64,000 bases of DNA from Agapetus fuscipes (GCA_951799405.1 OX637354.1:2046001-2110000), one strand, 5' to 3'; counted from the first letter of the stretch, positions 1-13,156 are shown. Made by a program: numbers and translations. The notes: generated from the letters alone by a model not told the origin.

Positions 1-371
1 GATTGCAAAGGGATGAATGAGAGTCGTACTACGAGTTTCCCTTTCTGAAATGCAAGGGGGAGGGATTAATGAATGGAGCTCATTAGAACAAGCTCCGTGG
101 TTATCCACCATTTTTTACCAGTAGTATTTGTGATAATACAAGATATCTTCACAAAATAAAAACTGTGGGAATGATTTACACATAAACAATTTTTTTATTG
201 TCATTTATTTTCATAATTATTTTAATAGATTTATTGTTTAATTAATGAAATACATAGCTGATTTGTCTAGAGGTCGTAGAAAATAATGTAAGGAAACGTC
301 ATAGTCCGTTTGTTAGCTCAGTTGGTAAAATGGTTGTATCAAAACCACCTATTTAAACATTGTGTAAACTA

Positions 372-702
372 ACCTGGCAACTAACTAAGCTACACATCTA
401 GTGTGACTTCTTGCCGCGTTATTCCCGAAGGGTTTCACATGTGGCCAGTGGAACCTATTCATTTTTACAGGTAACTGGGCCGGCCTTACGCCAACTACTT
501 CAGTTGAAGTAGGGTTTTCCCAACTCCGAAAGGGTCTGGTACTCATTTCTTGTGAAGGCTGAGTAAACCTTGCCTGTATTTTATTTTGGTGTTTGAAATA
601 AATACCGAAACGGGAAATCATTTCTGACACCCTCGGTGGGATTCGAAACCGAGCTCGGAATGCAAGCACTCTACTAAATGAGCTATCGACTGGACTTTTA
701 GG
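372..702 (-). mobile_element. tRNA-derived SINE, family A
   Basis: On the minus strand the head reads GTCGATAGCTCA...GGTTTCGAATCCCACC, like tRNA A and B boxes. The body contains TTTCCCGTTTCGGT, CAAGGTTTACTCAGCCTTC and ACTTCAACTGAAGTAGTTGG. It ends near GTGTAGCTTAGTTG. The A box has a base change (CATTTAG for CAGTTGG). Confidence 0.8.
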
Positions 703-1113
703 CCGGACCTCGATGGCTTAAATTGAAAAAAAGTATAAAAACTATATCACTCTCTAGGAGTGCTGTCGTGTATTCCATACATTTTTTATTTACTCAAACA
801 AATTGTGACATCACTCAGACGGGTTTCTAGGGAAAAGGCAAATAAATAATTTGTTGTCGGTTGCCGAGGACCCAAGTCACATAGAGGTGTAACATTTTCC
901 TTCCAACGAAAAAAAAACCATTTCTATGACCATAGGTAAGAAGCTATTTCAAACCTCACCAGTATATTTCATAACGGGTTTATTATATTATGTTTTTTTT
1001 TAAATATTGCAACATTCAAATACAGTTCCATGAATATCTATGTTTATTGTGTCTATATCTATAATCTAAGTTGCAAAGATACATCATTTAATGTTCACAC
1101 TCAATTCAACATA
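703..1113. other. AT-rich intergenic stretch
   Basis: No gene or repeat family recognised. The same holds for 1-371 and, apart from element ends, for 1933-2600 and 3900-4895. A GTACGCGATACG inverted repeat lies at 2222-2276. Confidence 0.5.
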
Positions 1114-1389
1114 GGGGCCATAAATTACGTCATCGATTTTCGACCCCCCCCCCCCTTACAATCATCCTATAGTCATTATCTAGATCCCCCCTCCCCCTCT
1201 TGCTGTAATAATGGATGAGCTTAATAATTAATAATGTTATATTACTTAGGTACATAATATTTTGAATATTTTGTAGAAATTGATATTTACAAGAACGATG
1301 TCACTTTTGGTACTCGTACATCATTTGCCATCATCCGCAGACCAGACTCCCCCCCCTTAATGCGAATGACGTAATATATGGACAGCCCC
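1114..1389 (+). mobile_element. MITE family M1, copy 1
   Basis: M1 is a family of about 280 bp. The left end is GGGGCCGTCCATAAATTACG, next to a long C run. The right end is its imperfect complement (ATATATGGACAGCCCC). The middle is conserved and contains GACGTCAC. Most copies have 3-bp target duplications (TTA twice, TAG, AAG, CAA, AAA), which suggests a PIF/Harbinger-like origin. This copy has a 2-base gap in its left end. Confidence 0.8.
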
Positions 1390-1784
1390 GTATCGCCACC
1401 TTAACCCCCCTACCTTCAGGTTATTTTCCGAGAAATAGGCAAAAAATAATCAGGAATCAAAACCACAATAGGGTAATTTCACATATTTTTTATTTCATAA
1501 AATGACAGACTACATTTAAAAAAATGCATCTGCGTTTTAAAAAAAATAATATCTGGCTTAGTTTTTAAACTACAGCTCTGTAAAATTTGCCCATTTTCGA
1601 TTTCCGCTAAAACAGATCATTTTTTTTATTAAGGCGGATGTGACGTCAATGGATCTCACGATGTATGGAGTGTACCATTAGCTCTTCTAAGACTGATGGA
1701 TCCATCTACGTAATTTTGACGTCACAGCGTGTTTCTTCGGCCCCACTGCGTTTTGGCGGTATTCAAATTCTCGACATTTTATTT

Positions 1785-1932
1785 TTGAAGATTTGAGATT
1801 TGGTTTTTATGTTGTAGGTTCACATGAGGCATGTGCAAGCGCGAACTTGTCATGTCTGGTTGTGAGAATGCATGTAATGTGAATCTCCAATGTAACATAT
1901 CCTTGCAACTTAGATTAGATTAGATTAGATCA
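1785..1932 (+). mobile_element. ATTAG-tailed element, 5'-truncated
   Basis: 3' half with four TTAGA/ATTAG units at the end. Confidence 0.7.
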
Positions 1933-2600
1933 ATGATATATTTATTTTTACTATAGAAAAAATATATGGATGTGATCCTTGAATGTACCTTACACAACCA
2001 TAGTATTTTAAACCATTTTCCCCACCACTGCAATTACCCTATTTAGGAACTCCTGACTTTTGAAGAGTATTATGAAAAATTACAAAACGCCAAACAAACA
2101 ACCGAACGCTTAGCCTGCCCTTGAGGAACTAACTTGTCTAGACTTGTAATGAAGTGACTTTGTAACTCAGGCGGACGCCAGGCGGTTTGTAGTTTTCAAA
2201 TACATAATTTTTTCTCAAGGGCGTACGCGATACGGGATGTAGCAGAATGGTACACTCAAAGTTTGCGTATCGCGTACGTTCATATGCATAGGGGCGGTTA
2301 AAGGTAAAACTGAAAAAGTGCTGAATTGTGAATATTTTTTTTTTAATGTGACTCCATTTTAGTTTTATTATTTTGTGCCATTTGAGTGCTTCTTATAAAA
2401 ATACATAATATACTCACCAACAGATGTGATTTCCTGTGACAACTTTATGATTAATATTTTTATTGTTTATTGTTCTTAAAATGTACTTTTTACATCAAAT
2501 ACATAATTTTTAGCTTAATGTTTATGTACTTGCTAGATACAATTATTATTATATTTTTATTAAGGTAAGTGAAAAAATGAATAGTATTTTATTTACAATG

Positions 2601-2787
2601 TCACCCCTGTTTCAGGGAAGGTCGGCAAGAGTTGCAGGGCTTGTGTTCATTTCAGATTGGGTTATTATATTGTAGGTCCACATGTGGCATGTGTGAGCGC
2701 AAAATTATGTGTGTCTGCTTGTGGGAATGCACTTAATATGAATCTCAAATGATACATATCTTTGCAACTTAGATTTAGATTAGATTA
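2601..2787 (+). mobile_element. ATTAG-tailed element, 5'-truncated
   Basis: Starts in the CACCCCTGTTTCAGGG block. Confidence 0.72.
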
Positions 2788-3095
2788 TCATGCATAAGTC
2801 ATGTAGAACCAAAGGCTGATATGGAGGATCTTTTTGAAAATGAGAAAGATATAATCGCGCGACTACCCGGGGGCACCTTTACAATCAATTTGTCAAAACG
2901 GAGGATGGTATTTTTGCTTTCTGGCCAAAAAAATTCATATAATTATTTTGATAAAGTTTTTGGTACTTTCAATAAATAAGTAATTTAAAAAAAACCTTCT
3001 GTTTTATTAAATGGTTTATGTGAAAAGCGAAACAAGGTATTGCATTGAAACTGGCCCCTAAATATATTTTTAAAATTCTTTTCTAGTTTCGCAAG

Positions 3096-3377
3096 GGGGC
3101 CGTCCATAAATTACGTCATCGATTTTGGCCGATTTTTGACCCCCCCCCCCCCCTTACAATCATCCTATAGTCATTATTTAATGACCCCCTCCCCCTCTTG
3201 CTGTAATAATGGATGAGCTTAATAATTAATAATGTTATATTACTTACATAATATTTTGTAGAAGTTGGTATTTACAAGAACGACGTCACTTTTGGTACTT
3301 GTACATCATTTACCATCATCCGCAGACCAGACTACCCCCCTCCCTTAATGCGAATGATGTAATATATGGACAGTCCC
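3096..3377 (+). mobile_element. M1 MITE, copy 2
   Basis: AAG on both flanks. It abuts the element that hosts copy 3. Confidence 0.85.
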
Positions 3378-3600
3378 AAGGTTGAACTGAATAAGTACTG
3401 ATTCACTGATTTGAGAAATAGTGGATAAAACATTTTATTGTGTGAAACTTCTCATAGTAAGTGAACTAATTATAAGGAACTGCCCATGAAAAACTTGTAA
3501 ACTACAGGATATTCACACTTTTGTAGTGTTTTCTCTCATAGAAAATAGGAAAAAAGGTGCATTTATCTGAGAAACCCATGCCAGTGTAATATGTCACTTA

Positions 3601-3891
3601 GGGGCTGTCCATATATTAGTCATTCGCATTAAGGGGGGGGGGGAGTCTGGTCTGCGGATGATGGCAAATGATGTACGAGTACCAAAAGTGACGTCGTTAT
3701 TGTAAATACCAATTTCTACAAAATATACAAAATATTATGTAAGTAATATAACATTATTAATTATTAAGCTCATCCATTATTACAGCAAGAGGGAGGGGGG
3801 GGGGGTCATTAGATAATGACTATACGATGATTGTAAGGGGGGGGGGGTCGAAAATCGACCAAAATCGATGACGTAATTTATGGACGGCCCC
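3601..3891 (-). mobile_element. M1 MITE, copy 3
   Basis: Flanked by TTA on both sides. It is inserted in a TTTTACCTTTAAG-ended element (3378-3912) whose uninterrupted relatives lie at 30474 and 41566. Confidence 0.88.
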
Positions 3892-4898
3892 TTATCAGTT
3901 TTACCTTTAAGTTATAAATATTTATCTTATTTAAAAAAATCCAGATTTTGGCCCTTGGTTCTATACAGCCCGTTTGCATTAGGGAATCAAATTTAATTGA
4001 CATTTAAAATGTTTTGTGGTATTCCCTTGAATTTTCTTGTAATTTCTTTATGTTCGTCTCCTATCGAAGGTTGGATGTTGGAAAATTTTGAAGTAAGGAA
4101 AAAAATATATTATATTTTAAACTGTATCATCACAAGGGCTTACACTGTGCAGAGGCAAATTTATAAATAGTGAAACATTCCCTTTTTTTTTTTAGAAATC
4201 CTGTGCGGGAGAATTCCTAGATTTTAGAGGCTTTAGGGATCTATGACACTTGTTGTAGTGCCGCAGAGGTGTTGTTTACGAGCTTGGTCATCACTACAAA
4301 GCGCCAATACTCAAACAAGACCCTTTTTTTTTTCTAGTCTAAAATCTCTTCTTCTTTTTATCGATTTAGATCTGTGATTCACATTTAGATTGTGTTTGTT
4401 TGTGGGCATACATCTGAGAGCTTTGAATGAATATATCCTTGCAACTTAGATTATAGATAGATTATAGATTCACAAAAAAACTTCATATCAGCTTGTGGAT
4501 TTTGAAATGATTCTGTCATCTATGTTTCCACCTTTTAGAATGATGTCTGAACATTGAAAAGTATGTGAAAATAGACCTAGTCGTTCGGCCACATTATTTT
4601 CAAATCTGGCCGCCAGAGGTGCTAGTCTCTCATCCATATGAAGGTTTTTTATCTGTCAATAATTTGGAGGTTAAATCTAAAACACACGTATTGCATGTTG
4701 TAAGCACATTGTTTTAATGCAAAATAAGATAATACACCAACTAACTTAATTGATTAAATCTGCGAAATAATTCAAAGAATATACAATTTTGCTCGGTTTA
4801 AGTAAAAACATTTAAAAAACCAATTTCAGTTTGATGCACGTCCAAGTACATTTGAATATGCAAGAAATTCTGCTTTAAAAGTGATTTCACAACCATAA

Positions 4899-5878
4899 TG
4901 CCCGCTTTCCACTGCGAGCGGGAAATAGCTGAGCGGGAGCGGGAAATAGCTGAGCGGAGCGTAGTGAAATAGTTTTGGCCTTCCATTGCGAAAGAGTTTT
5001 AAAAAATAATGGTATTTGCCTTCCACAGCCAACGAGCTCGGCGGAGTGAGCTAGGCGGGAAATGAGATGAGTCAGATGAAAGAGTTGTTTGCCTTCCATC
5101 TACAGCTGGCTTAGCGGAGCCAACTAGTGTGTGACAGCTCGTTGCAGCCTACGCCCAGATCAAACGTTTTAATTATTAGTAAAAAAAGTTTTTTTTTTTG
5201 TTTCGAAAAATAAAAAGTAATATATTATTTTGCTTTAATACATAAAAAGTAGATGTTTGAAATAAAACATACATTTTAATATTTTCAAATTTATAAAATA
5301 ATGTATGATGTGCAGTGTGTGACAGCTCGTTGCAGCCTACGCCCAGATCAAACGTTTTAATTATTAATAAAAGAGTTTTTTTTTGTTTCGAAACATAAAA
5401 AGTAATGTATTATTTTGCTTTAAACATAAAATGTAGATATTTGAAATAAAACATACATTTTAATATTTTCAAATTTATAAAATAATGTATGATGTGTTTT
5501 TGTAAATCATGTATGGTGTGTTTTATCGCTGTCACGCAACTGCGCGGGTTGGCGCGGGGGGCACGGGGGAGCTGAGTCAGTTGAAAACTAGCGGCCGAGA
5601 CCATGACACAGCGGAGTCATTTTTACTCGCTCAGCCTGCTCCGCTCACTCCGCTGTCGGTGGAAGCACTTCTATGAAATTTACTGTTGCTAGTCGAGCGG
5701 AGTCCGTACGGAGTCCGCTGGAAACTCGCTCAACTCTGCGACCACTTTCGTAACTCTTTGTACTCGCTCAGTCCGCTCCGCTGACTCGCTGTCGGTGGAA
5801 GCACTTCTATGAAATTTACTGTTGCTAGTCGAGCGGAGTCCGTACGGAGTCAGCTCCGCTCGCAGTGGAAAGCGGGCA
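4899..5878. mobile_element. 980-bp TIR element with TAA target duplication
   Basis: Perfect 23-bp terminal inverted repeats (4899-4921 and 5856-5878) beginning TGCCCGCTTTCCACTGCGAG, flanked by TAA on each side, as for PIF/Harbinger elements. The interior has two pairs of direct repeats (about 5130/5318 and 5655/5790) and many AGCGGAG motifs. No transposase ORF. Confidence 0.75.
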
Positions 5879-5929
5879 TAAATATTTATACAATTAATAT
5901 CAGTATTCATGTTTTGTTCATTTCACCAA

Positions 5930-6262
5930 AGGTCCATCTAGCCTTACAGCAACTGGGTCTTGCTTGAGAATTGGCGCTTTGTAGCGACGACGATCAAGCT
6001 TGTAAAAAGGTCGATAGCTCAATTGGTAGAATGCTTGCATTCCATGCCGAGAGCAAGGGTTCGACCTCAAAGGTTTACTCTGCCTTCACAATAAAATGAG
6101 AACCAGCCCCCCCGGGAGCTGGGAAACCCCCACTTCAACTGAAAGTGGTTGGTGTGAGGCCGGCCCCCTTACCTGTAAAAATAAATAGGTCCCGAAGCGC
6201 CACATGCGACGCCTTTGGGGATAACGCAGGCAAGAAGTTACACTATATGTGTAGCTTAGTTG
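5930..6262 (+). mobile_element. Composite SINE: family B 3' part joined to family A
   Basis: GGTCCATCTAGCCTTACAGC and CTTGCTTGAGAATTGGCGCT come from family B; a family A head follows at about 6009. The same join recurs at 8462-8790 and 16400-16752. Confidence 0.75.
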
Positions 6263-6856
6263 CGTTTTATTCATGTGTATTTCTTAGTGATATTTTATCA
6301 GAAAAACATTAAAAAAAAATAGTGTGTTCTTAAATGCTGTGAACTAGCAAAATTTCCCTGATTCTAGGGAATTTAGTATGCGTGATGTCACATAGCCGAG
6401 GGATATTTTGAATGTCCGGACCTCATTTGAATTGTGTTTTTTTCAAGACTAAGGAAGTAGTATATATATTTTCTATTCTTTAACTATTTGCCTCTACTCA
6501 ATGCATGTAGGTACCTGTGATGGTATAATAGTTGGAGCCTGCTTATGGTGTTGTATGTGCGAGCTTCTTATTCCAAATTCAAACGTTTAAAAATTCAAAT
6601 GTTTGAATTTGGAATGAAGTGAAGTTGGTTGCTGCTATATGTTATTGGCACCACTGAACTTTATGCATATTGTGTGTGTTTGACTGTCTGCCAGCGAGGC
6701 AGCCATTTTTCTTTTCTTTCAACTGTTTTGACATTTGTAATTGCAACACCATGTCAACCCAGTTTGATGTATGATTTCTTGGACAAACTGACTCTATTCC
6801 ATTTCTGTTTACAGGAGTTAAGTTAATTAAAAATATTTGTTGATTAAACATATTGT

Positions 6857-7170
6857 ACTAGAATCTAAGTTGCAAAGATAAGTTAACATTTAAAATTCAT
6901 ATTAAATGCATGCCCACAAACAGGCCCGTGATTAATTGTTTTTGTTCTTTTTTGGGTTAGACCATGGTCTACAAAGTTTAAAACTTTAGGCGCGTGTAAG
7001 TTTGCGCTTACAAATGCTGCATGTGTACTTACAAATTAAAATCCAAACCTCAAATGAACGTAAACCCTGCAACTTTTGCCAACCTTCCCTGAAACAGGGG
7101 TGAGAGACATTGGTAAAGTGTACCATTTTTTACGGTATCGGGGGTCAGCCCCATACCAACCTATGACTTG
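6857..7170 (-). mobile_element. ATTAG-tailed element with an internal insertion
   Basis: Family blocks are split by about 60 bp of unrelated AT-rich sequence at 6932-6990. Confidence 0.68.
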
Positions 7171-7878
7171 CTTGTACTTATCGGAATATTAACAAAAAAA
7201 AAAAATTGAGTCAATCTATGGAATCCTCATGTTTGACATAAACAAAAGAGAAATTCAAATTTGGAACGTCAGTTTGGAGTGGGCACATTTCAAATATCAA
7301 AAATGTTGTCATGCAAAGAAAAAAAATGGCTGCAGCAATGTGAAGTTTGTACAAATATATAATATTTTGGTGTATCAGTGTTGCCGCAGTGCGAGATTTA
7401 AAGCGAGCACTATGAAAATATATAACGTTCCTTACAATGTTGACACGTGGAAAAATTAATGTTTCTTAAAATTCTATGTCTTGTAATTATTTAAAAAAAA
7501 AAAAACAGTTTGACGCTGTCAATTATTATAATAATGAATAAAATTATAATGTTATTTAATTAAATTTATGTAAATGTATACCTTTATTAAGTATATGTCT
7601 TAATTATTTAATAAGAATTATTAAATTTAAATGTACTTTGAGCTCCATGTTATACGTAAAGGTTTACTCGGCCTTTATTAGAAATGAGTTCATCCTTGCC
7701 CTCTATCGAACAAGGATGTGTCTCTTGAGGATGTTGGATAAGAAGCCAATTTTGAGGACACTGAGATTCTCTAAGTGACAGTCCGTATAAATATGCGGCT
7801 ATTTAATTTATTTTAAGTAACTTTACACAATATGAAAACCTGTTTGTTGAGTAACAAGAAAACCCCTGATTTCAAGTC

Positions 7879-8128
7879 AATCTATATTCTAAGTTGCAAA
7901 TATATATTGACATTCTAGGCTCGTATTTAATGCATGCTCACAAGCAGGCACATGTAAGTCCGTGCTAACGCATGCTGCTTGTGTGCATACAAAATAAACG
8001 AACCTCGCATGAATATAAACTTTGCAACTCCTGCTGTCTTTCCCTGAAACCGAGGTGGCATTGGCAAATATGAACCATGTTTTTGTAGCATGGGGGGTCA
8101 GCCTCATACCATTATATTAGTCAAGGAT
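7879..8128 (-). mobile_element. ATTAG-tailed element
   Basis: Diverged full-length copy. Confidence 0.68.
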
Positions 8129-8461
8129 TATTGCGTGAATTGACTGAAGTTTGAAGAGCCTAAAGTACTTATATGGCTCGATTTTGATTTGGATTATTGT
8201 TATCACAAGCTGTCGTTAATTTTGTTTTACTTTGTTTTTGAGGTAAATTAAAATTTAGAAATATAAAAAATGTGATTGTTTCGACAACAGAATATACTCG
8301 TAGTATGTAAATGAGTGGGAGATACACAATAGTTTGCGGATGCACGATCGCTATTCCTGAACAGATCTAATCACCATCAGGCTTTTTTTTAAATGCGACT
8401 CTGGACCAGGGTGTTTCAAACTTAGCTCAATTACTTTATACTGGATTAAAAGGGTGACGCA

Positions 8462-8790
8462 ACGCAACTAAGCAGCACATATAGTGTAACTTCTTGCCTG
8501 CGTTATCCCCGAAGAGGTCGCATGTGGCGATTCGGGTCCTATATATTTTTACGGGTAAGGAGGCCGGCCTCACACCAACCACTTTCAGTTGAAGTGGGGG
8601 TTTCCCAGCTCCCGGTGAAGCTGGTTCTCATTTCTTGTGAAGGCTGAGTAAACGTTGAGATCAAACCCTTGCTCTCGGCATGGAATGCAAGCATTCTACC
8701 AATTGAGCTATCGATATTTTTACGAGCTTGGTCGTCGTCGCTACAAAGCGCCAATTCTCAAGCAAGACCCAGTTGCTGTAAAGCTCGATG
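8462..8790 (-). mobile_element. Composite SINE (B/A)
   Basis: Same join as at 5930, in the opposite direction; the 3' end is complete. Confidence 0.75.
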
Positions 8791-9189
8791 GACTTTTGGT
8801 GAACTTACAAGAATCGTGAAGGTAGATTAATTTTAGTTTAAAGGTGTTTAAACATGCACTCTTAATTACTATAACTATTGTTGAAACAATCTGTTTTCAA
8901 ATGTATAGATATTATTAATTATAGACAAAATGAATTATATGAATATTTACTCTTTTAGTTATAATATAGAAAAGGACGTAATACTTATAAAGGTAGATTA
9001 ATACGTGCGAATTGGATTGTTTAAACCTAATGTAAAAATAAATCTGTGAATTTAAATTTACGTTTGGTTCGTTCGTAAAACGCACATAGGTAATATTGTG
9101 TCGCCTGATTGAATGTAATTTTTTTAATTGAAAATGCAACCGCAAATGAAGGCAGTTACGTAAATGCTTAATAGGAGTTTTAGGCTTAC

Positions 9190-9470
9190 ACGGCCGGCTG
9201 ATGATGCTGGAGAGTTGCTTCCCGGGATCTGTTGCCGTGGCCGTGTGGGAGCTGGAGCTTCCGGACGTTTCGCCCATGTCTGCAATGTGCTTCTTCAGCG
9301 TGAAGGTGAAAAAATAAAGATGTTTTAGATGAAACCATACATTCATCAAAGTTTCATCAACATCATCTTCTTTAATCACTTTCACTCTGAAGAAGCCCAT
9401 CGCGGACATAGGTGAAATGTCTGGAAGCTCCAGCTCCCACAGACCACGGCAACAGATCCTGGAAAGCAAA
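9190..9470. repeat. Foldback repeat with GAAGCTTCTTCAG-type arms
   Basis: Arms carry GGAGCTGGAGCTTCCGGACG and a CTGAAGA...GAAA motif facing each other. Relatives at 56672 and 60712. Confidence 0.7.
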
Positions 9471-9749
9471 TTTAAACTGCTATTCTTTTGTGATTGAAAT
9501 ATCAATGATTTTAGGGAAATTGTTATGTTTACAAGAATAACCCTTGACTTAGTGTAAATTTTAGGAGCGTGCATACTGCATAGGCAAATACATTTCAGAA
9601 TAAATATTATCTCCCATTCCTTAAAAATAACTCATTTGAAATTGACTGAAGTGCTAACGATGACTCCAATCAAACTTAATTTTTTAATATTTTTCAGGGT
9701 TTGGTGGTTTACACAGTGAAAGTCCATTGTATAATTAATTGTCATTGTC

Positions 9750-9780
9750 CTGAGGATGCCTTGTTAGGCGAAAACGTTTG
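9750..9780 (+). other. Hammerhead-ribozyme-like core motif
   Basis: CTGAGGA (9750-9756), stem GCCT/AGGC with loop TGTT, then GAAAACG. The base next to the stem is unpaired. Confidence 0.25.
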
Positions 9781-9822
9781 ACATATTTAAAATAAAATAA
9801 TAAGTGAATTAAAACAGTGTAT

Positions 9823-11432
9823 TCTTTAATTATTTTTTTAATTTTAAATCTCAATATCAAGCTTAAATGTTTTTTTTACCATATATTGCCTACCTATTAG
9901 GCGAATGTGTCTGTATGGAATGCACGCCCCTGGTAATTTTTTAAAAGGCACTGCAAACTGATGAAAAATTTTCAACCAGAAATGATATTATATTCAACAG
10001 ATAAATGTATGTGTAAAAGACTAGTTGACAACTATCAAAATGGCCGCCACATTACCCAAACTGATTCTAACCTAAAAAATAAATAGTAATTGACTCAATA
10101 CGCGGCAAGAAGTTACTTTTAACATGGAGCTTAGTTGTGTCGGTCGTCAATTAGTGAGAGTCAGTGACAGCGCCGATTCTAAAGCAAGATCCAATTTTTG
10201 CTACCTCTGTACAGTGGCCATTTTGATTACTAAAATTTCGTCCCTTTAAGTGCTTGTTTGTCTAAAATCCATCAGAGGTAATTTCACATGTACAATGTGT
10301 TTGTATGTGTACTGGACCAATGCGTCTTATAAAAACTGGAAATTGATTTTTAAAATATTTAAAACAACTCTCACATTATCGTGTTTTACATTTATTTCTT
10401 AGCTCAGGTTGTGTAGAATGTGATTCTTAAGACAATATCATTGTAAGGTCATGTTTGAATCAAATGGTAGATAATAGATAAATCAAACAGCACTGGGGGA
10501 ACGATTAGGCAGCCATTTTGAATCCTGTCCAATCAATATTTTACCAATAATTTCACCCCATATAAATGATACCGCTATGACGTAACCGTTTTGTGATACA
10601 CTTATTTTGCCATATAGTAATTTTATAGTTTATAAATAGAGAAGTTTATATTATATTGTAATAGTTACAGAGAAACAGAATCCGTAAAGGTTATAAGGAT
10701 ATATATAATTATGTTTAAATCTGCAATACAGAGCCCCCTACCTCCTAACTTTAATTCTAATATTATATACTTGAAAATAATATACATTATTGAACAAAGC
10801 AAGTGACTTTTATTTGAGTAATCCCTACAGTGAAAAGCACAGGCCCGGATTAAGGGTGGTTCGAGCGGTGCGATCGAACCAGGGCCCCCAGAGCGGTCTC
10901 AAATGAAGAAAAAAACTGAAAAAGAATGTATGGACTAATACTGATGATGAGTTGATGATTTCTTTATAGCGTTGTTTCGTGATGTAGTCACTCCAAGAGC
11001 GCTTGTGCATGTGATGCCAGAAATTTGCTAATCTTCAGTGCATTTCAGAACGCTCCATGGTCCTTTAGCTCTCACATGATGAAGCAGGCTGCTTCAGGCC
11101 AGAGGACCAGCAACTACTAATGCACTCTCTTCAAACACCGTGTTTACTCTTCTTATCAGCTCTTTAATACGTGACTTGGCTCCGGTTTCTGCCGAGCGTA
11201 GTGTGAGGATTTTTTTGCCGAGAGCGAAAGGCTTGATTAAATCAGCGAGATATTTGATCACTTTTGACTCATAAAGTCACGTTTCGTACAGAGAAAGACA
11301 AAAACTTTGAATTGTGATAGTTATAGGAATGAAACTGTCTCACAGGCCACAAATTACCTTTAGTAACCCATGATGATGATGATGATTTCTTTATCAGCGC
11401 CGTTTCGTAACTCAATATCACTCCAAGGGCAT
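9823..11432. other. Intergenic stretch without recognisable gene
   Basis: Apart from the MITE at 10249, I see only weak repeat-like pieces, such as CAGGCCCGGATTAAG at about 10849, which resembles a hAT end. Confidence 0.45.
10249..10494. mobile_element. AGTGCTTG-ended MITE
   Basis: Family of 190-250 bp with ends AGTGCTTGTTTGGCTTAT and its complement, and interior AGACACATTGGTCCAGTACA-like blocks. Other copies: 14478, 17498, 26462 and a scrap at 34050. Confidence 0.7.
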
Positions 11433-11960
11433 TTAGAATTTTACTGGGCGAAAAAAAGTCTTCATCCTCTTTAGGTCCTCAATCGTCTTAGACCTCCGGA
11501 TTTCTGGAGGTAGTTGATTCCAGGTCGCAGGGCCGGCCACTGCAAAAGCACGGTCTCCGAAAACAGTGACAATTTTTCTTCTAGGTTCATTTAGCAGGGT
11601 TTCCGCTCCGTTCTCTGCTGATTTTAGTGTTTGCTCCACGAGCTAAATGAAGCCCTACAAGTAACAAGCAAGCCTCCAATATTACAGTTCTTGAAATTGT
11701 ACAGTAGCACTGTATGTGATACAGGTTACTTCTTGTCTTTGTGTCTTGTTTTATTCTAATCTAATCTAAGTGGCAAATGCAGCTACCTGGACATCCCTGC
11801 AAGAAGGCCCCGCACCGTTTTTGGAGACAGGGCATTCAAGGCAGCCACTCCAATGACTTGGAATGCTATTCCCGCCTCACTGAGGGAACTGTATTTGGAG
11901 AGACTTCTCAAGACTCACCTCTTCGTCCAATCATATGGACAAGCGCCTTTGCAGTGACAC
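11433..11960. mobile_element. CR1-like LINE 3' scraps, two orientations
   Basis: 11433-11639 (-) codes FGDRAFAVAGPATWNQLPPE. 11790-11960 (+) codes a frame with FGDRAF and W.AIP. Both match the C-terminal end of CR1/L2-type reverse transcriptases. Confidence 0.65.
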
Positions 11961-11999
11961 ACTGTCATAAAAAGCGCTATACATATTTTGGATTCACTC

Positions 12000-12232
12000 A
12001 CTCACAAATATATGTAACATTAAAGATTTGCATTATATGCATTTTCACAAATAGACACGTATAAGTTTGCGCTTAAACATGCCGCATGTAGACCTACAAA
12101 ATAAAAACCTGAATCTCAAATGAACATACACCCTACAACTTCTGCCGACCTTCCCTGAAACAGGGTTGACATTGGCAAAATGAACCATTTTCTATAGCAT
12201 GGGTGGTCAGCCGCATACCAACCTATAAGTCA
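12000..12232 (-). mobile_element. ATTAG-tailed element
   Basis: Lacks the tail; joined to a CR1-like LINE scrap on the left. Confidence 0.65.
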
Positions 12233-12315
12233 AGGAACATACACATCAATAATAATATGATGGACATCAAAAGTAAAGCAGAAAACAAATTCCAATTTAA
12301 AAAACCCTAGCCACC

Positions 12316-12455
12316 AACATTGTAGATCAACCGCCATTTCTTTCTGTCCTTACATACTTCTTTCATTTCCTCCAGAGTCATAACCTTCTTCATACAGGCT
12401 CCCCTTTTATTGTGGCTCTGGATATTCCATTCATTTGCAATTTCACTACTCAAGT
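12316..12455 (-). mobile_element. RTE LINE 3' scrap
   Basis: Minus strand codes [14 protein letters not shown] and [20 protein letters not shown], close to the C-terminus of the 20.9 kb LINE. Confidence 0.65.
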
Positions 12456-12703
12456 AATTCAACCATTCAATGAATATTTTCGTAAAATGTATCGTTTACA
12501 TTGTGAAAACATGATCTTCTCACTGCCCTGCGTCCTGGTTTTGTCAGTTCATTTATCTTTTCCAGGCACAGATGGCATATTCGGGTGTTCATTGTTGCAG
12601 GACTGTCTACTTCAATTTGGTTGCTCCAGATATACATAATAGGCAAAGCGCTGAATCATTCTAACAGATAAAACAAAATGAAAACAACAATTTCTGAGTA
12701 TAA

Positions 12704-12709
12704 TTTATT
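12704..12709 (-). terminator. Possible polyadenylation signal of XPR1
   Basis: AATAAA on the minus strand, about 450 nt after the XPR1 stop. Other AT-rich hexamers exist nearby, so the choice is tentative. Confidence 0.25.
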
Positions 12710-12884
12710 AAAAATCACAATTTTATCTTTGGTCCAGAAAATTTGGCTTAAAGTTAACACAAGGGTTTCTTTACTTTTTATATTTTGCTTACATACAATA
12801 TCCCACTTCTTAGTCTATTGATGCAATTTAAATCAAGTATTGTTTTGTAAATTTGTCAAACGACCGCAACTCGCAACTACACAA

Positions 12885-13035
12885 TCAAGCTACGCATATA
12901 GTACAACTTCTCCCCTGCCTTATTCCTGAAGGGGTCACATGCGGTAATTCTGAACTTATATATTTTTACACGCAAGGGGGCCGACCTCACGCAAACCACT
13001 TCAGTTGAAGTGAGGGTTTCAAAACTCACCCTTCG
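12885..13035 (-). mobile_element. Family A SINE, 3' half
   Basis: Lies between the XPR1 stop and its possible polyadenylation signal, so it may be part of the 3' UTR. Confidence 0.65.
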
Positions 13036-13156
13036 CCACTGATACATACACCTTGGCTATCTTATATCTTGTCACTTCACACTGCTTCTCCACAAGAATG
13101 GAAGACGTTAAAGAATCAGAAGAGCTTCCGTTGGTGTGCTGGAGCCTTCAGGAAGT

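Noticed and set aside
1910..1932. Telomere-like TTAGATTAG repeats
   Set aside because: The unit is ATTAG or TTTAGA, not TTAGG, and always sits at the 3' end of the same short retroelement.
8915..9574. 219-codon minus-strand ORF
   Set aside because: Runs through a foldback repeat and AT-rich sequence; no domain and composition unlike coding exons here.
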